DNA of 37,616 nucleotides from Candidatus Thorarchaeota archaeon (lineage in GTDB: Archaea; Asgardarchaeota; Thorarchaeia; Thorarchaeales; Thorarchaeaceae). Below the pieces are notes generated by a model. The model saw only the letters and a program-made list of their open reading frames with translations, made no database searches and was not told the DNA's origin. The translations under genes and the position numbers were made by a program. The stretch lies in contig JAEOTX010000106.1 of assembly GCA_016839605.1 (NCBI GenBank), positions 1 through 37,616 of the forward strand. Reading direction: 5' to 3'. Of the stretch, positions 14,904 through 23,890 are shown in pieces. The first letter of the stretch is position 1. Every line of letters starts with the position of its first letter.

Positions 14904-15665
14904 CTATCCTATTCTCCCTGTGATAAATGCCTCCGTTCGGTCATCTGAGGGTGCTTCTGCAATTCTCTTTGTCTTGTCAAACTCCACTAGCTCTCCAAGA
15001 TATAGAAAAGCTGCTTGGTCTGAAACTCTAAACGCCTGCTGAACGTTGTGAGTGACCATTATGATGGTGTATTCCTTTTTCAGCTCAGTGATGAGCTCTT
15101 CTATCTTCCCGGCGCTTATTGGATCAAGTGAAGAAACAGGCTCATCCATGAGAAGCACTGGAGGATCCACTGCAAGAGCTCTAGCAATGCAGAGCCTTTG
15201 CTGTTGACCCCCAGAGAGATTGGGAGCTGGATCCTCGAGGCTATCTTTGACTTCATCCCACAGGGCTGCTTTCTTCAAGGACTGCTCTGCCAAGTTGTCA
15301 AGCTCATCTATGTCCTTCATACCGTGAAGTTTGGGTCCATATGTGATATTATCGCGGACACTCATAGGGAACGGGTTGGGCCGTTGAAAGACCATCCCTA
15401 CACGTCTTCTTAGGTCATAAACATCGGAATCGGGTGCGTAGATGTTCTCACCTTCAAGCAAGACCTCACCGCTCATCCTGAAACTCCCAATAGTGTCATT
15501 CAATCGATTGAGACTTCTGAGCAACGTCGACTTACCACACCCTGAAGGACCCATTACTGCGGTCACGGAGTTGTCTTCAAAGTAGCAGCTGATTTCCTTC
15601 AGAATCTTCTTCTTACCAAACCATGTTGACAGGTCTCTGACTTCTATCTTGTAATCATAGGACAT
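14904..15665 (-). CDS. pstB: Phosphate ABC transporter ATP-binding protein PstB
   Basis: Full-length ABC ATPase (253 aa) with Walker A GPSGCGKST (39-47), Q-loop FQRPNPFP (93-100), signature LSGGQQQR (150-157), Walker B VLLMDEP (170-176) and H-loop THNV. The QRPNPFP Q-loop and the LNRLND segment are PstB hallmarks. It drives phosphate import through PstC-PstA on the cytoplasmic face. ATG 15665 has GGAGGG about 13 bases upstream, four bases after the pstA stop. Assignment is secure. Confidence 0.96.
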   Translation of the reverse strand: MSYDYKIEVRDLSTWFGKKKILKEISCYFEDNSVTAVMGPSGCGKSTLLRSLNRLNDTIGSFRMSGEVLLEGENIYAPDSDVYDLRRRVGMVFQRPNPFPMSVRDNITYGPKLHGMKDIDELDNLAEQSLKKAALWDEVKDSLEDPAPNLSGGQQQRLCIARALAVDPPVLLMDEPVSSLDPISAGKIEELITELKKEYTIIMVTHNVQQAFRVSDQAAFLYLGELVEFDKTKRIAEAPSDDRTEAFITGRIG

Positions 15666-15669
15666 TGGT

Positions 15670-16647
15670 CTAGACCACCCTCCGTGTCAGTTTTCGAAGT
15701 ATGATGTTAGCTATGATGTCGACCGCTAAGACCATGAGTAGAAGGACCAAAGCCGCACCATGCGCTTTGGCTTGCAGATACTCTCTGGGATCAGTAATGT
15801 AGGACCAGACAGTGTATGGAAGAGATGCCACCCATGATCCTCCACCGGTAACGCTTGTTGGGACACCAAGAGTGTTTCCAGCAGTGAAAATCAGAGGAGC
15901 TGTTTCTCCCATTACTCTGCCAACAGCTAAGAGAATCCCGGTGATTATTCCTGGAATTGCGGCTCGGATCGTGATGTTCCATGTCGTGGTCCATTTGGTT
16001 GCTCCAAGTGCGAGTGAAGCTTCTCTCAATGCCATGGGAACTTGCTTGAGTGCTTCTTGTGTCGTTCGAAGGACAGTTGGAATCATCATGAAGGCAAGAG
16101 TGAATCCTCCTGCTATCAGTCCCATGCCTATGTGAAGAAAGTCGACAAAGAAGGCAAATCCAAAAGCACCGAAAACAATCGAAGGAATTCCCGCCATTAC
16201 GTCTGCTGCGAATTCAATAGCACTAGTCACCGTCCCGGGTTTTGCATACTCTGTGATATATACAGCACCACACACACTGAGGGGAATGCCAATCATGCAA
16301 GCAACTACCATAAGCAGGATTGTGCCAACAATAGCATTTCTGATACCCCCCTCTAATCCTGGTCCAGGAAATGTTCCAAAGAACTCCAAGCCCTGACCGG
16401 GGCCAGATCCAAATACTTCTGGTATCCCTACTGACAGAACTTGTACTAGGACCATGAAGAAGGGAGCCACGATTACCAAGATGCATATTGCAAGGAGTAT
16501 CTTGAACAGGAAATCTGACAACGTTCTCTTGGTTCGTGCCTGCATTTTGAGGTAGCGGATTATAAGGGCAAGCCTTCCATCTTCTGGAGGTGGAATCTCC
16601 TCTTTGAATACCTGGTCCTGCTCTAACTGTCGCGTTTGGCTACTCAT
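15670..16647 (-). CDS. pstA: Phosphate ABC transporter permease PstA
   Basis: Permease of 325 aa with a cytoplasmic N-terminal extension of about 45 residues and six membrane segments. The binding-protein-dependent transport (EAA-loop) region is REASLALGATKWTTTWNITI (residues about 208-227). The GIPSIVFGAFGFAFFV segment is typical of PstA/PstC. ATG 16647 has GAGGTGA just upstream and sits nine bases after the pstC stop. It forms the channel with PstC. Confidence 0.95.
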   Translation of the reverse strand: MSSQTRQLEQDQVFKEEIPPPEDGRLALIIRYLKMQARTKRTLSDFLFKILLAICILVIVAPFFMVLVQVLSVGIPEVFGSGPGQGLEFFGTFPGPGLEGGIRNAIVGTILLMVVACMIGIPLSVCGAVYITEYAKPGTVTSAIEFAADVMAGIPSIVFGAFGFAFFVDFLHIGMGLIAGGFTLAFMMIPTVLRTTQEALKQVPMALREASLALGATKWTTTWNITIRAAIPGIITGILLAVGRVMGETAPLIFTAGNTLGVPTSVTGGGSWVASLPYTVWSYITDPREYLQAKAHGAALVLLLMVLAVDIIANIILRKLTRRVV

Positions 16648-16656
16648 GAGACCATC

Positions 16657-17610
16657 TCACCTCAACCCCCGTGTTTTCATTCCCCAACGGATGAATAGCT
16701 TCGCCATAATTGTGAATGAAATGGACATAAGGAGCAGTACGAGTGCCACAGCAAAAAGCGCAGACCGCCAGAGTGGGAAGACAAATGCGTACCCTAGTTG
16801 ATTTGTTATGATTGACGTCATGACGTAAGTGGGATCGAAAAGTGAGAATGGTATTTGCAGAGCGTTGCCAGTAACCATCAGGACCGCCATTGTTTCGCCT
16901 ACCGCTCTTCCTAATGATAGGACTACAGCAGCACCAATCCCTGGCATTGCTGCCCCCATGACGACTTTCCTAGCGGTCTCCGTACTGGTTGCGCCAAGGG
17001 CCAGTGAGGCCTCTCTGAGTGTCCTAGGAACCGATTGAAGTGCATCGTCTGAAACAGTCACTATGGTTGGAAGGAGCATGATTGCGAGAATAATGCCGCC
17101 TGCGAGAAGACTGAGTCCATTAGACTCGACTCCAAATGCCGGTGCAAGGACTGAACCAATCCACGGTGTTACTACAAGATACGCCCATAGTCCATAGACG
17201 ATAGATGGAATTGCAGCCATCATCTCGATGACCATCCTAATTGGCCCTCTAAGTCTGTGAGGACAGAATTCACTGAGAAAAAGGGCGCCAGCCATCCCCA
17301 ATGGAACTGCTATTCCAATAGCTAATATGGTGCACATGAAGGAACCAGCGATGAAGATGGCGATACCGTACAAGTCCCGATTTGGATTCCATGTGGGATT
17401 GACTATGATTCCCATTCCTCCCTCAGGACTCGCAAATATGAGTGCGGATTCATACCAAAGGAAAGTCAGAATGAGCACTATGACGGCGGAACTAGCGAGT
17501 GCTGGAATGAGCAAGCCAAAGCGACCAAGGAGGTCTATGCGCGCTGACCCCTTAGCTGACCTGAGCTCTCGGATGAATTGTGAGAGGTCCTCTTTGATTT
17601 GCTGACTCAT
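16657..17610 (-). CDS. pstC: Phosphate ABC transporter permease PstC
   Basis: Permease of about 317 aa with six membrane segments, the IPSIVYGLWAYLVV segment and the EAA-loop REASLALGATSTETARKVVM. A TTG at 17628 is open in frame but overlaps the pstS end. ATG 17610 has GAGGAGG eight bases upstream and gives the start MSQQIKED, so it is chosen. Partner of PstA in the membrane channel. Confidence 0.95.
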   Translation of the reverse strand: MSQQIKEDLSQFIRELRSAKGSARIDLLGRFGLLIPALASSAVIVLILTFLWYESALIFASPEGGMGIIVNPTWNPNRDLYGIAIFIAGSFMCTILAIGIAVPLGMAGALFLSEFCPHRLRGPIRMVIEMMAAIPSIVYGLWAYLVVTPWIGSVLAPAFGVESNGLSLLAGGIILAIMLLPTIVTVSDDALQSVPRTLREASLALGATSTETARKVVMGAAMPGIGAAVVLSLGRAVGETMAVLMVTGNALQIPFSLFDPTYVMTSIITNQLGYAFVFPLWRSALFAVALVLLLMSISFTIMAKLFIRWGMKTRGLR

Positions 17611-17624
17611 CGTCAATCCTCCTC

Positions 17625-18677
17625 TCAAGAGTCTGTTGGCTCCAACAAGCTGACCAAGTTGAGTGAATAGATAATTGCAGAGGTTCCATTAATGGGAACA
17701 TAGCCCACATCAGAGATGAAAGTCTGTCCTCGAGTGAGAACCCAATTCAGGTAGACTAATGCATACCATGCGACGTTTCCTTCATGAACGAGATAGTAGA
17801 GAAGCCTTGCTATTGGATAAGAGCCCTCGAGATCGGAGTTCATTAGATTGGCTCCAGGATCCGACAAAACTGAAGGAAGAGCTTTCAAGGCATTCCCGAG
17901 TGAGGGTTTGATATATTCATCGATTGAAGGATTATACAAATCCGCAGAAATCAATCCCGACATGAATGCCAGTCCAACATAGCCAATTCCCTGTGCATCA
18001 TTAAGAACTCCTGCTGCAACTCCGGGGTTGCCATCAACCGAACTTATCTCAGGAGCCCAGGACAGAGTTTCACTATGTCCCAACGCCCACGTATAGTTCG
18101 CGTGAGGATTCGCAGTTTCATCCGAAGTTTCTAGCCATCGTGCAAAAGTGGCTGTCGTTCCGCTCGCATCTGATCTAACATATACATTGATGGAACCACT
18201 CTGTGCGATGGCCACACCAAAAGTGGATTCCAGCTCCTCCCAAGTTGAGATGTTCCTCTGAAAAATAGCTACGGCCATATCACAATCAAGATTCAATGTT
18301 GAACCGTTGACATCAGGATTAGCCACAATACCTAATGCATCAGCAGAGACTGGAATTACCTTGACTGCGGGATTAGCAAGTACATAGTCATTATCGGGGA
18401 ATGAACTTGTGGCTCCGATATCAATAAGCTGTTGGGCAACCTGTGACTGACCGAGACCCGAACCTCCTGTGCTTGGATTCACAACAAATGCGGGGTAATC
18501 AAATTGAAAGCGTGTGGCCCATTCTTGAGAAAGAGTGAATACAGTTGTTGAACCGGCTGTAGTTATTGTGTAAGGCCCTCCACCATATTCACTGGGTGGA
18601 GTCAGGATGACAACGAATCCGAGAGTAATAAGCATCCCAAGAATAAACACCATGAGTTGTCTTTTGATGCTGGCCAT
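17625..18677 (-). CDS. pstS: Phosphate-binding protein PstS
   Basis: Extracytoplasmic solute-binding protein of 350 aa. Residues 8-26 form one hydrophobic segment that could be a signal or an uncleaved membrane anchor; there is no lipobox Cys. Phosphate-binding loops are recognisable: AGSTTVF near 41, STGGSGLGQ near 69, IGATSS near 88 and RSDASGTTATF near 168-178. It captures phosphate for PstC-PstA-PstB. ATG 18677 has GAAGGAGA about ten bases upstream. It is the first gene of the operon, and its promoter region shares a 159-bp gap with the divergent Na/Pi cotransporter. Confidence 0.94.
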   Translation of the reverse strand: MASIKRQLMVFILGMLITLGFVVILTPPSEYGGGPYTITTAGSTTVFTLSQEWATRFQFDYPAFVVNPSTGGSGLGQSQVAQQLIDIGATSSFPDNDYVLANPAVKVIPVSADALGIVANPDVNGSTLNLDCDMAVAIFQRNISTWEELESTFGVAIAQSGSINVYVRSDASGTTATFARWLETSDETANPHANYTWALGHSETLSWAPEISSVDGNPGVAAGVLNDAQGIGYVGLAFMSGLISADLYNPSIDEYIKPSLGNALKALPSVLSDPGANLMNSDLEGSYPIARLLYYLVHEGNVAWYALVYLNWVLTRGQTFISDVGYVPINGTSAIIYSLNLVSLLEPTDS

Positions 18678-18716
18678 TCTTTTGCATCTCCTTCGCTATT
18701 TGCCTACCCGCTAAAC

Positions 18717-18745
18717 CCATAGTTAAGCAATGTGCATTTGCACAT
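18717..18745 (-). promoter_or_regulatory. pst promoter with perfect 7+2+7 palindrome
   Basis: ATGTGCATTTGCACAT at 18730-18745 is a perfect inverted repeat. On the minus strand it lies directly upstream of a TATA-like CTTAACTATG (18718-18727), where an activator site or BRE would be. Transcription from there would begin about 20 bp before the pstS SD. It is a candidate phosphate-regulator site; the regulator is not in the window. Confidence 0.45.
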
Positions 18746-18806
18746 CAGTGCTTCTGTAGTGGGAATCAAATATGGATATTCGAAAGCGATTTGATGATTT
18801 CGAATC

Positions 18807-18814
18807 TTTATATA
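18807..18814 (+). promoter_or_regulatory. TATA box of the leaderless Na/Pi cotransporter gene
   Basis: TTTATATA at 18807-18814 is centred about 26 bp before ATG 18836, the textbook archaeal spacing for a leaderless mRNA. This sets the start at 18836 rather than the TTG at 18791. Confidence 0.7.
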
Positions 18815-18835
18815 CGGGTTACCTACGTTGTGCCT

Positions 18836-20443
18836 ATGCAAGTGGTGGAGATTACCTTCAACATTGTTGGTGGCCTTGCACTCTTTATGTTCGCTATTAC
18901 TATGTTGAGAGAAACCTTGGGGAAGATGTCTGGCGCCAGGGTTGTTAGGATTCTGGAGAGAGTGAGTAGCAATCCGATAAAGGGCATGGCTGCGGGCACC
19001 GCCACCACTTTCATGACTCAGAGCTCGAGCATCACAGTATTGACTCTGATTGGTTTTGTAAATGCTGGGATGATGACCTTCAGGCAATCGGTCAATGTCA
19101 TGCTTGGTTCAGAGATTGGCACAACAGTTACAGCGCAACTTGTTTCATTTGATATCGGCGTCGCATTCTGGCCTCTTGTAGCCATTGGTTTTTTCATGGG
19201 CTTCTTCTCAAAGAATGAGAGAATCAAGCTCCTTGGAAGGGTAATCTTCAGTCTAGGCTTGCTGTTTCTAGCCATGGATTTCATGAAAAAGGGAGCAGCT
19301 CCACTTACAACTGATTACCCCTTCTTCAGAGACCTCATTAATGACTACGGGGCAATTCCAATATTCGGCATCCTGATTGGTGCGTTCATAGCTGGCGTCA
19401 CTCAGAGCAGTTCGGCAACAACAAGCCTGGTGATCGCCATGGGTGCTGCGGGTGTCATAGATCTGGGGCCAGGAATCGCACTTGTTATGGGTGCCAACAT
19501 CGGTACTTGCTTTCTTGAGCTATTCGCTGCTATTGGTGCCACTACTCCAGCAAAGAGGACCGCTATTGCTCAGACACTCATCAACATCATTGGTGTAACA
19601 ATATTCCTCCCGTTTCTTGCGCCCTTCACAGCTTTGTCACAGACTACTGCCGTTGAGCTACCTAGGCAGTTGGCTAATGCTCACACGATTTTCAACTTGA
19701 TTGTAAGTTTCATGTTTGTACCACTTGTGGGTCCCCTCGTTAGGCTATGTGAGCGCCTCATTCCCGACAAGGAGGGCGAGGTGATTGGTCGCTACCATTT
19801 TGACGAACAGATGCTAAATCTGCCGCAGGCTGCCCTTATCGAGGCTGAGAGAGAGATTGTACGCACCGCAGAGATTACTATGCAGATGATACAAAGCAGT
19901 AGAATTTCACTGCTTGAGCACGAGAAGAAAGAGGGAGAAAAAGTCATACAGCTAGAGGATGAAGTCGATGACCGATGTAGAACTACAGAGGAGTTCATTG
20001 ACAAGATACGCGAAGAAGAGCTTGGAGAGTTTGACATCATTTGGCGAATGAAACTGCTTGCAGTCTTGACTGATGTAGAACGTGTTGGAGACCTCTCTCA
20101 GAACATAGCTGAGTTTGCTCTGCACCGCATGAAGAATGGTGTCTTCTTTTCCGAAGCGGCAGTTAATGATCTTCTAAAGATGTTTGAGATGGTTGAGGAG
20201 ACGTATTCCACATCTATTGAAGCTTTGAGAACACGAAACAAGGAGTTAGCCCGAGTAGCAGTGGAACTAGAAGATGAAGTCGATGTGTTTGAACGCAAGA
20301 TAAGAGAATCTCATGAGCAGCGGCTTCGAGATGGAATCTGCCTAGCTGAAGCAGATACGGTCTTTGTGGAAACTCTCAGGAACCTTGAGAGAATCAGTGA
20401 TCATGCAGACAATATAGCTTTAGATGTGATAATGGAACACTGA
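18836..20443 (+). CDS. Na/Pi cotransporter (NptA/PNaS family) with C-terminal PhoU-like domain
   Basis: The 535-aa product has the PNaS inverted repeat with two TQSSS motifs (Gln62 and Gln189), each followed by hydrophobic membrane helices, and GSEIGTT and GANIGT motifs after them. About nine membrane segments cover residues 5-300. The last 200 residues are a soluble helical PhoU-like domain (from about 330, with DEVDDRCRT and RISDHADNIA). Such proteins import phosphate with Na+; the PhoU part is thought to control transport. The start ATG 18836 is fixed by the TATA box 26 bp upstream. It is divergent from pstS, so low- and high-affinity uptake may be controlled from one region. Confidence 0.9.
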   Translation: MQVVEITFNIVGGLALFMFAITMLRETLGKMSGARVVRILERVSSNPIKGMAAGTATTFMTQSSSITVLTLIGFVNAGMMTFRQSVNVMLGSEIGTTVTAQLVSFDIGVAFWPLVAIGFFMGFFSKNERIKLLGRVIFSLGLLFLAMDFMKKGAAPLTTDYPFFRDLINDYGAIPIFGILIGAFIAGVTQSSSATTSLVIAMGAAGVIDLGPGIALVMGANIGTCFLELFAAIGATTPAKRTAIAQTLINIIGVTIFLPFLAPFTALSQTTAVELPRQLANAHTIFNLIVSFMFVPLVGPLVRLCERLIPDKEGEVIGRYHFDEQMLNLPQAALIEAEREIVRTAEITMQMIQSSRISLLEHEKKEGEKVIQLEDEVDDRCRTTEEFIDKIREEELGEFDIIWRMKLLAVLTDVERVGDLSQNIAEFALHRMKNGVFFSEAAVNDLLKMFEMVEETYSTSIEALRTRNKELARVAVELEDEVDVFERKIRESHEQRLRDGICLAEADTVFVETLRNLERISDHADNIALDVIMEH

Positions 20444-20509
20444 GCGTTCCGAAGCGATTCTGCGTATGTTGGATTTCCAAAATACTCATGTCCATTTCTA
20501 TACATTTAT

Positions 20510-20554
20510 TATGAATATTGATTCATATTACTTGAGGATGACTTCACGTCATCC
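20510..20554 (+). promoter_or_regulatory. Two consecutive inverted repeats in the OsmC-like gene promoter
   Basis: TATGAAT-N4-ATTCATA (20510-20527) and GGATGAC-N5-GTCATCC (20536-20554) are both perfect. A TATA-like TTCTATAC at about 20496-20503 precedes them, so a start site would fall near 20525, within or next to the first repeat. Both are placed to be operators or 5' leader hairpins before ATG 20570. Confidence 0.45.
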
Positions 20555-20569
20555 AAACTCATGTAAGAG

Positions 20570-21025
20570 ATGAAAACCTTGAGTAACTCAACTTTCACTG
20601 CACACCTCACAGCTACTGATGTAGCTAAGATCCATACCATAACTCTTGGCGGCTATCAAACAGCTGCCGTTTGCCCTCCCCCTATGGCAAAGGAGAATCC
20701 GGGGACAACTAGTCCTCATCAATTATTCCTTGCATCGGTTGCCGCATGTGTCAATCTTGTTTTTGAGATAGCTCTCGAAAAAGCGAGAATCTCTCTTATC
20801 GACCTCCATTCAGATATATCTGGAGATTATGAGACCGATGAGAAATCTGGACAGAGCCGATTCACAACGATTCAAATCGACACAAAGGTGACTGTACCAA
20901 AAGGGGTCAATGATAGAAAGCTTGAGAGACTATTTGATGTTGCTCACGATAACTGCCCGATTGGAAATTGCTTGATAGGGTCATGTGTCAAACTTGTTAC
21001 AAATCTAACAATCGCTCATCGATGA
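20570..21025 (+). CDS. OsmC/Ohr-family thiol peroxidase-like protein
   Basis: Protein of 151 aa with the OsmC fold pattern. TSPHQLFLASVAACVNL contains Cys60 at the start of the central helix, and DNCPIGNCLIG contains Cys129, the two redox-active cysteines of the family. Two further Cys, at 134 and 139, are extra. Family members reduce organic hydroperoxides in the cytoplasm. It is preceded by a promoter with two inverted repeats and followed by a strong stem-loop terminator, so it is likely monocistronic and possibly stress-controlled. Confidence 0.82.
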   Translation: MKTLSNSTFTAHLTATDVAKIHTITLGGYQTAAVCPPPMAKENPGTTSPHQLFLASVAACVNLVFEIALEKARISLIDLHSDISGDYETDEKSGQSRFTTIQIDTKVTVPKGVNDRKLERLFDVAHDNCPIGNCLIGSCVKLVTNLTIAHR

Positions 21026-21064
21026 GTTGCAGCTTCTGATTTTGGAATTCATATTGATACTTTG

Positions 21065-21101
21065 AGTGGAGCTGGGCAGAGCTCCACTGCCGATTATTTT
21101 T
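21065..21101 (+). terminator. Stem-loop terminator after the OsmC-like gene
   Basis: AGTGGAGCT (21065-21073) and AGCTCCACT (21080-21088) pair perfectly over nine bases around GGGCAG, followed by a T-rich run at about 21094-21101. The position 40 bases after the stop fits a terminator. Confidence 0.6.
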
Positions 21102-21168
21102 CATTAGCAAGAGTTTATGATGACATCCTGCAGAGCTTGCATAGTTATCCCAAGCGGGAGACTGACGC

Positions 21169-22002
21169 ATGGCCGGAAAGAAGCTCAATGATTTAGATGG
21201 GAAGGAATGGGTCAAGAGCACTAAATCCTGGTTCGTGGTCAATCCACGTGCAAGAACCAAAAACCAAATGACGCATCCCGCAAAGTTTCCTGAGGAGCTA
21301 GTCACTCGTTTTGTGGAGTATTTCACCAAAGCAGGCGGGTGGGTCATTGACCCTTTTGCTGGCGTAGCTAGTACTATAGTGGCATGCAAGACATTGAATC
21401 GCAGCTCGGTTGGAGTTGAGCTCAATCCTGAGTTTATCGACATAGGGCAAACAGAATTGAATGAAGCAACTGGATCAGGTTCTCACCACATCTTAGCGGG
21501 TGACTCATTAGATATCGCCGCTGTCTTGGAAACGCAGTTTGGAGAGGATGTTCCCAAGTTTGATTACTTGATCACTTCGCCACCATACTATAACATGCTC
21601 AGGAAATCCAGAGGTGGAAATGAAACCGTTCACAAAGAGAGAGGAGAGAAAGGTCTCAAGCAGTACTATAGCGGGTCATCATCAGACCTGGGAAACATAG
21701 AGTACTATGAAGAATATCTAGAGTGTGTTGGTCTAGTTCTCGATGCAGTCTTCCCTTACATGACTAATGGTGCTTATCTGACAATAGTAGTTCAAAACAT
21801 GAGAGATGAAGGAAACATCTTTCGACCTATCGCCTGGGACTTAGCGAGTCGCTTCTCTGAGACCTATGAATTGCGTCAGGAACAGGTCTGGTGTCAGGAC
21901 AACAAAAGATTAGGGTGCTGGGGTTTTCCTTCGACCTATGTTTCGAATGTACACCATCATTACTGCTTGATTCTCCAGAAACAGGTCAAGAGCGACGACT
22001 GA
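21169..22002 (+). CDS. DNA methyltransferase (N4-cytosine/N6-adenine), orphan
   Basis: The 277-aa protein has SAM-binding motif I DPFAGVAST (61-69) preceded by a motif X-like HPAKFPEEL (36-44), and catalytic motif IV TSPPYYN (136-142). SPPY is more common in m4C enzymes and DPPY in m6A enzymes, so m4C is favoured. About 70 residues after motif IV, with KERGEKGLKQYYSGSSSDLG, may contact DNA. No restriction endonuclease or specificity subunit is adjacent, so it may mark host DNA for regulation or protect against another enzyme. ATG 21169 has GGGAG about ten bases upstream. It is convergent with the secreted protein at 22073. Confidence 0.85.
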   Translation: MAGKKLNDLDGKEWVKSTKSWFVVNPRARTKNQMTHPAKFPEELVTRFVEYFTKAGGWVIDPFAGVASTIVACKTLNRSSVGVELNPEFIDIGQTELNEATGSGSHHILAGDSLDIAAVLETQFGEDVPKFDYLITSPPYYNMLRKSRGGNETVHKERGEKGLKQYYSGSSSDLGNIEYYEEYLECVGLVLDAVFPYMTNGAYLTIVVQNMRDEGNIFRPIAWDLASRFSETYELRQEQVWCQDNKRLGCWGFPSTYVSNVHHHYCLILQKQVKSDD

Positions 22003-22072
22003 CGACTACCGAACAGGGAAGAATACCAGTTCTTGCAATAGGGTTCGAGAGCTAATGGTGCCAATCTGAGTC

Positions 22073-23683
22073 TTACCAATGAAAGTCGAATTCATCGCTA
22101 GCAAACATCTCAATCGTTTCATAGGCAGAGCAAGCTTCAATCAGACCTTGCTCAGAATCATATGGAGAGGTGGCAGTAGCAACAGCCATCACTCCAATGG
22201 TATACTCACTTGGGAGGGCTGATTCGAGTGAGTTCATGTCTTCTCCTTCTGGAGCCCATTCAAGATTTATGAAGACGTATAATTTGCCGCCTGCAGGAAG
22301 CCATGGAACAGAGAGTTTGTTGTCCCCGAAAGTAGTCTCCATTTCATCCATGAAGTTGTACATCCTTGGCCAACCATCTGAACTGCACCAGTCTAGGAAT
22401 AGAAATACAGGTCTGGGCCAGCGTCCTGATTCCTTAAACCAGACGAAAAGCTGTCTTATTCTGAAGTCCTCCGGTATATCAAGGTCCATTTCCAGTTCAC
22501 ATATTTCTATGGGCAAGTTGTTCTCCAACAGAAAATTGAACCTGATCCTGTCTGAGAAGAATCGAGATTTGGAGATCGATGATTTTAGACTTACGCTAGT
22601 CAATACGACCTGAATACTCTGCATTTCCTCAGTATTCCCAATCTCATCAGCGCTATAGAATGAAATATTCCGAACTCCATCTTGACCTGAAAGGTAGAAT
22701 GGCTCACAGAATTCTAACCAAGATTCTTCATTGATTCTGTACATGGTTGTGATATCCGATGCCAATTCACCTGAAGATATGAGGGTGAACTCTGTCATAG
22801 AGGTGACATATATTGTCCCGTTCACATCCAAATAATGCGTCCCTATTTCTAGTGTAGTCATTGGCGATGCTATTTCTAGTGTATTCATTGGTGACGATTC
22901 AGGTTCTATGACCTCAACCGAGAAATTCCACACAGCACTCCAATCACAGGGATTTCCAGTGTAGTCGAAAGCCTGACACTTCCAGAAGTATGTGCCCGTT
23001 TCAAGAGATGTCAAAGTCAAGTTCATCTTGGGAGCAAATACAGTTTCTTCATGGGTAAGATTCTCAGGAGCGAGAATACTGGAATTAAAGACCTGTACAA
23101 CTGTGTACTGTGTTCCACTGATGTCTGAAGGCACTTCCCATTGGAGAGTAACGGGTCCCTGAGTGAAGGTTTCGCCGTTCAAAGGTGTAATCAATGAAGG
23201 TTGCCCATCATATAATGTGTCTATCTGAAATGTCCAGAGCGCACTGAAATCCCCAAGTTCATCGTCCTCATCATCCCCATCTTCATCGAGTGTCCTCACT
23301 GCCCAGGAATAGTCACCATCAGTTTCACCTGGAATGCCTGATGCGGAGTTTAGCCAGAGCTGAAACGATGTTCCAGTCACTCGGATATATATCGGCACAG
23401 TCCGGGTGGGTGTCATGAGCATCAATTCGTACCCCTGTGCATCATCAACAGCGTTCCAATCAAACAAAACTGGTTCTGTATCAATCGTACTCTGACCAAA
23501 GATCTCTCCGTCAACTGGTGAAATCAACTGTGGTGCTGGAAGGTCCGCTAGAGTCAGTGGTATGGATGACTTTGTTGGGACTAGCGCACTTGATTCATTT
23601 TCTCTAAATTCGGCTGCATGTCCTGTCGAAATAGCGGTGCTTAGTACTAAGAGAAACGCACATGAGACTATCAGGCATATCAA
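22073..23683 (-). CDS. Secreted protein with tandem fibronectin-III/Ig-like domains, 536 aa
   Basis: An N-terminal hydrophobic stretch (IVSCAFLLVLSTAI) acts as signal peptide with a site near STGHA. Two repeats of about 100 residues follow, each with a P(Q/S)LI(S/T)P(V/L)(D/N)GE opening, a core Trp strand and a YSWAV or YFWKCQA strand, typical of FN3-like domains (about 48-155 and 160-258). The C-terminal half is beta-rich with aromatic patches and several N-x-S/T sites. It is probably exported to the cell surface. TTG 23683 is the only canonical start, but SD-like AGGAGAGG lies too far upstream (about 24 nt). It fits better with a CTG at 23701, which would add an Arg-containing N-region. Ligand unknown. 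Confidence 0.8.
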   Translation of the reverse strand: MICLIVSCAFLLVLSTAISTGHAAEFRENESSALVPTKSSIPLTLADLPAPQLISPVDGEIFGQSTIDTEPVLFDWNAVDDAQGYELMLMTPTRTVPIYIRVTGTSFQLWLNSASGIPGETDGDYSWAVRTLDEDGDDEDDELGDFSALWTFQIDTLYDGQPSLITPLNGETFTQGPVTLQWEVPSDISGTQYTVVQVFNSSILAPENLTHEETVFAPKMNLTLTSLETGTYFWKCQAFDYTGNPCDWSAVWNFSVEVIEPESSPMNTLEIASPMTTLEIGTHYLDVNGTIYVTSMTEFTLISSGELASDITTMYRINEESWLEFCEPFYLSGQDGVRNISFYSADEIGNTEEMQSIQVVLTSVSLKSSISKSRFFSDRIRFNFLLENNLPIEICELEMDLDIPEDFRIRQLFVWFKESGRWPRPVFLFLDWCSSDGWPRMYNFMDEMETTFGDNKLSVPWLPAGGKLYVFINLEWAPEGEDMNSLESALPSEYTIGVMAVATATSPYDSEQGLIEACSAYETIEMFASDEFDFHW

Positions 23684-23890
23684 CCGGTTTCGGTTATGCA
23701 GTAAATTCCTCTCCTATCCACGAAGTCTAATAGTCAGTCACACACACCTGATATCAAACTCAACAGCCAATTGCATGTAAAAACCCGTTTTAAAGCTTAT
23801 AACAAAAATAATCGTCTTATCATTTTGCGCATTTTGAAACGAAAATTCGATTCGGATGGTTCATAAAGACCACTTTGATGCGATGAAGTC

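Noticed and set aside
18704..19087. 127-codon minus-strand frame across the pst/Na-Pi promoter
   Set aside because: Covers the divergent promoter and the start of the cotransporter; no protein-like features.
22170..22613. 147-codon plus-strand frame
   Set aside because: Antisense to the secreted FN3-like protein; Ser-rich shadow composition.
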